Below are positions 45,484 to 47,423 of a DNA stretch of 47,423 bases, one piece after another (the first letter of the stretch is position 1; each line of letters begins with the position of its first letter). Made by a program: the position numbers and the translations under genes. The notes beneath the pieces were generated by a model. The model was not told the DNA's origin. It made no database searches and saw only the letters and a list, made by a program, of their open reading frames with translations. Source of the stretch: an uncultured Granulosicoccaceae bacterium (lineage in GTDB: Bacteria > Pseudomonadota > Gammaproteobacteria > Granulosicoccales > Granulosicoccaceae); NCBI GenBank assembly GCA_937998875.1, contig CALLBO010000067.1:1-47423 (forward strand), written 5' to 3'.

Positions 45484-47088
45484 ATGAAAAAAGAAATTAT
45501 CATTAACCACGCTGATCAACTGACTGCCGGAAAAATAAGTCGTCGCAAATTTATCATGACTGCTATCGCGGCTGGGGCCACTTTGCCAATGGCAATGACG
45601 ATGGCGACCAATGCAATCGCGGCAACGCCTGTTAAGGGTGGCAGACTAAGACAAGGCCTTGGCTACGGCTCAACCACAGACACACTTGACCCGGGTACCT
45701 CTGAAAACGGTTTCACTCAGGCACTGCACTATTCTTATGGCAACCAGTTGACAGAAGTCGACAGCGACGGTTCTCTCATACCGGAACTTGCTGAAAGCTT
45801 CGAACCCAGCAATGGTGCAAAGACCTGGACTTTCCAGTTACGCAAAGGGGTAGAGTTCCACAATGGCAAATCCCTCACGGCCGATGACATCATTGCCACC
45901 TACGACTACCATCGCGGCGAAGATTCAAAGTCTGCGGCCAAAGGGCTGTTGACTGCCATTACATCGATTAAGAAAGATGGCGATAACACTGTTGTATTCG
46001 AACTAGAAGCAGGTAACGCTGATTTCCCATACATAGTCAGTGACTACCACCTGATTATCCAACCTTCGAAAGACGGAGCTATTGACGCATTGTCCGGTAT
46101 CGGTACCGGCGGATATATTCTGGATACTTTCGAGCCGGGTGTACGGGCACTTTCCAAACGCAATCCGAACTATTTCAAAGAAGGTCGTGCACACTTTGAT
46201 GAAATAGAGCTGCTTGCGATTCTCGATGTTACAGCGAGACAAAATGCCATTATGAATGGTGATGCCGATGTTATAGATAACGTTGACCCTAAAACAGTGG
46301 CACTGCTTGCACGCGCACCGAACCTTGAAATTCTCGAGACTACCGGCACACAACACTATACGTTCCCCATGCGCCTTGATGTCGCACCATTCGACAACTA
46401 TGACCTCAGAATGGCACTTAAATATTCCATCAAGCGTCAGGAACTGGTAGATAAAATTCTGCTTGGCCACGGCCTTGCCGGCAATGATATTCCTGTGTCT
46501 TCCGCGATGCCTTTCCTGAATACAGATCTTGAGCAGCGTGAATTCAATCCTGAGAAAGCAGCGGAACACTACAAGAAATCCGGTCATACCGGAACTATCC
46601 AGCTTTCTGCTTCTGATGCCGCATTCGCAGGCGCTGTAGATGCAGCCCAACTGATCGCAGCATCCGCTAAGGAAGCAGGCATAGCAATCGAAGTTGTGCG
46701 TGAGCCTAATGACGGATACTGGTCTAACGTCTGGAACAAAAAAGGCTGGTGTGCATGCTACTGGGGTGGTCGACCGACTCAGGACTGGATGTACTCTGCA
46801 GCGTACACAGCAGACACCGAGTGGAACGACACCGCATGGAAAGAAACAGATGCTGCCAAGCAGTTCAATGATGTCGTGGTTGCCGCGCGTTCTGAAACTG
46901 ATGATACCAAGCGCAAAGGCCAGTACTTCGAAGCACAGCAGCTACTGCATGATGATGGTGGAGCAATCGTTGCCATGTGGGCGAATTATATTCACGCTCA
47001 CTCGAAGAAGCTTACCCATGGTGACAACGTTGCTGCAAACTGGATTAACGATGGCAATAAAATAGCCGAGCGTTGGTGGTTTGCATAA
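45484..47088 (+). CDS. ABC transporter substrate-binding protein family 5, Tat-exported
   Basis: 534 residues, periplasmic binding protein for peptides, nickel or similar. The N-terminus carries a Tat motif SRRKFIM (19-25) and a hydrophobic stretch to ATNAIAA, so it is exported folded. The family-5 core includes AESFEPSNGAKTWTFQLRKG and VEFHNGKSLTADDIIATYDYH. GWCACYWGGRPTQDWMYSAA near the C-terminus contributes to the ligand pocket. GAGGAG lies about 5 bases upstream of ATG 45484, a strong ribosome site. Divergent from the permease/ATPase operon, with which it should form one importer. Intrinsic terminator follows. Confidence 0.92.
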   Translation: MKKEIIINHADQLTAGKISRRKFIMTAIAAGATLPMAMTMATNAIAATPVKGGRLRQGLGYGSTTDTLDPGTSENGFTQALHYSYGNQLTEVDSDGSLIPELAESFEPSNGAKTWTFQLRKGVEFHNGKSLTADDIIATYDYHRGEDSKSAAKGLLTAITSIKKDGDNTVVFELEAGNADFPYIVSDYHLIIQPSKDGAIDALSGIGTGGYILDTFEPGVRALSKRNPNYFKEGRAHFDEIELLAILDVTARQNAIMNGDADVIDNVDPKTVALLARAPNLEILETTGTQHYTFPMRLDVAPFDNYDLRMALKYSIKRQELVDKILLGHGLAGNDIPVSSAMPFLNTDLEQREFNPEKAAEHYKKSGHTGTIQLSASDAAFAGAVDAAQLIAASAKEAGIAIEVVREPNDGYWSNVWNKKGWCACYWGGRPTQDWMYSAAYTADTEWNDTAWKETDAAKQFNDVVVAARSETDDTKRKGQYFEAQQLLHDDGGAIVAMWANYIHAHSKKLTHGDNVAANWINDGNKIAERWWFA

Positions 47089-47113
47089 GCGCATAGCTTA
47101 GTTGTTTACGTAG

Positions 47114-47144
47114 GCCGGTGATCTTTTTGATTACCGGCTTTTTT
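47114..47144 (+). terminator. intrinsic terminator of the binding-protein gene
   Basis: Stem GCCGGTGATC (47114-47123) and GATTACCGGC (47129-47138), 10 pairs including one G-U, with a TTTTT loop and a six-T run at 47139-47144. It starts 25 bp after the stop codon. Confidence 0.9.
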
Positions 47145-47188
47145 ATGTCTATTGATAATCGAGTCTTGTTGTTAGTTATCCCCTCTTG

Positions 47189-47292
47189 CAAAGCAAACTA
47201 CGCTTTGTATTCTCCCAAGGGAGAATGGCTATCAGGGGTACCGTTTAACTGTTTGCAAAACAGCATAGACACCCTCCCCCCGGGAGGGTGTC
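47189..47292. repeat. cluster of four short hairpins
   Basis: Four consecutive palindromes in 104 bp. CAAAGC/GCTTTG (47189-47194, 47202-47207). ATTCTCCC-AA-GGGAGAAT (47209-47226). CTGTTT-GCA-AAACAG (47249-47263). GACACCCTCCC-CCC-GGGAGGGTGTC (47268-47292, 11-bp stem). None has a U tract. Could be REP-like palindromes or the 3' end structure of the minus-strand gene beyond. Confidence 0.6.
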
Positions 47293-47301
47293 GTAAAAAC
47301 C

Positions 47302-47423
47302 CTAATTACCCAAAGCTATTAGCCGCTCACCACAGCTCTCATTGAGCACGGGAATCTGAGCCTTATAATCACAAAATAGCTTAACAAGCGTCTGATAAAG
47401 CTCAGTAAGAGCTGACGAAGAGC
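47302..47423 (-). CDS. 3' end of an unidentified minus-strand gene
   Basis: An open frame enters from the right edge and runs 39 codons to TAG at 47304-47302. It encodes ELYQTLVKLFCDYKAQIPVL and ends ERLIALGN. Codon use looks coding, but the piece is too short to identify. Its start lies outside the window. The hairpin cluster lies just past its stop. Confidence 0.35.
   Translation of the reverse strand, partial: SSSALTELYQTLVKLFCDYKAQIPVLNESCGERLIALGN

Noticed and set aside
46003..46650. 215-residue minus-strand ORF
   Set aside because: Antisense to the binding-protein gene, cysteine-rich and without family features.

Overview
The window reads as an ordinary chromosomal segment of a heterotrophic, probably marine, gammaproteobacterium of moderate GC. 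This rests on gene content: an RstA/RstB-like two-component pair with a MipA/OmpV porin and DUF3019, type II AroQ, FdxA-type ferredoxin, many transporters and many amine, peptide and ester hydrolysing enzymes. No rRNA, tRNA, CRISPR array, integrase or transposase was found. The species cannot be fixed from the sequence alone.

Layout. (1) 1-7.5 kb: a 7Fe ferredoxin cut by the left edge, then a plus-strand run of CoA-transferase III, a dimethylglycine/sarcosine dehydrogenase-like flavoprotein fused to GcvT, a PuuA-like gamma-glutamyl-amine ligase and (after a small secreted protein on the minus strand) a class V aminotransferase. It looks like a methylated-amine/polyamine catabolic neighbourhood. 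(2) 7.5-10.7 kb: a small secreted protein whose 3' end is overwritten by a palindromic repeat element, a large TPR protein, aroQ and a VOC protein. (3) 10.7-15.6 kb: a four-gene minus-strand operon, MipA/OmpV porin - DUF3019 - RstA-like regulator - RstB-like kinase, divergent from a lipoprotein alpha/beta hydrolase. The shared intergenic region holds a striking cluster of RstA-box-like sites. (4) 15.6-21.4 kb: MFS transporter, two ankyrin-type proteins, an MmgE/PrpD protein and a GGCT-like protein, interrupted at 17.7-18.65 kb by a tandem array with a period of about 231 bp, built from the same palindromic element seen at 7.84 kb. (5) 21.5-25.5 kb: chromate transporter ChrA with a rhodanese-ChrB fusion, two small membrane proteins and a glutathione S-transferase. 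(6) 25.5-32.3 kb: an alpha-glucoside operon in the order aglE-F-G-A-K, with a good sigma70-type promoter and an intercistronic hairpin after the binding-protein gene, but no adjacent regulator. (7) 32.3-35.6 kb: NnrU, a CobW-type GTPase overlapping a YtcJ-like amidohydrolase. (8) 35.6-41.6 kb: HSL-family esterase, PhyH dioxygenase, CocE-type hydrolase and an S41 protease lipoprotein. (9) 41.7-47.1 kb: a peptide/nickel-type ABC importer (fused double ATPase and two permeases) divergent from a Tat-exported binding protein. (10) The right edge holds a terminator, a cluster of four short hairpins and the 3' end of an unidentified minus-strand gene.

The most unusual items are the RstA-like operator cluster at 14.0-14.1 kb, the 231-bp tandem array of inverted-repeat elements, and the same element truncating a gene at 7.84 kb. 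Everything else fits known families. I see no convincing evidence of a wholly new biological system, only these regulatory and repeat structures and several gene associations of unknown purpose.
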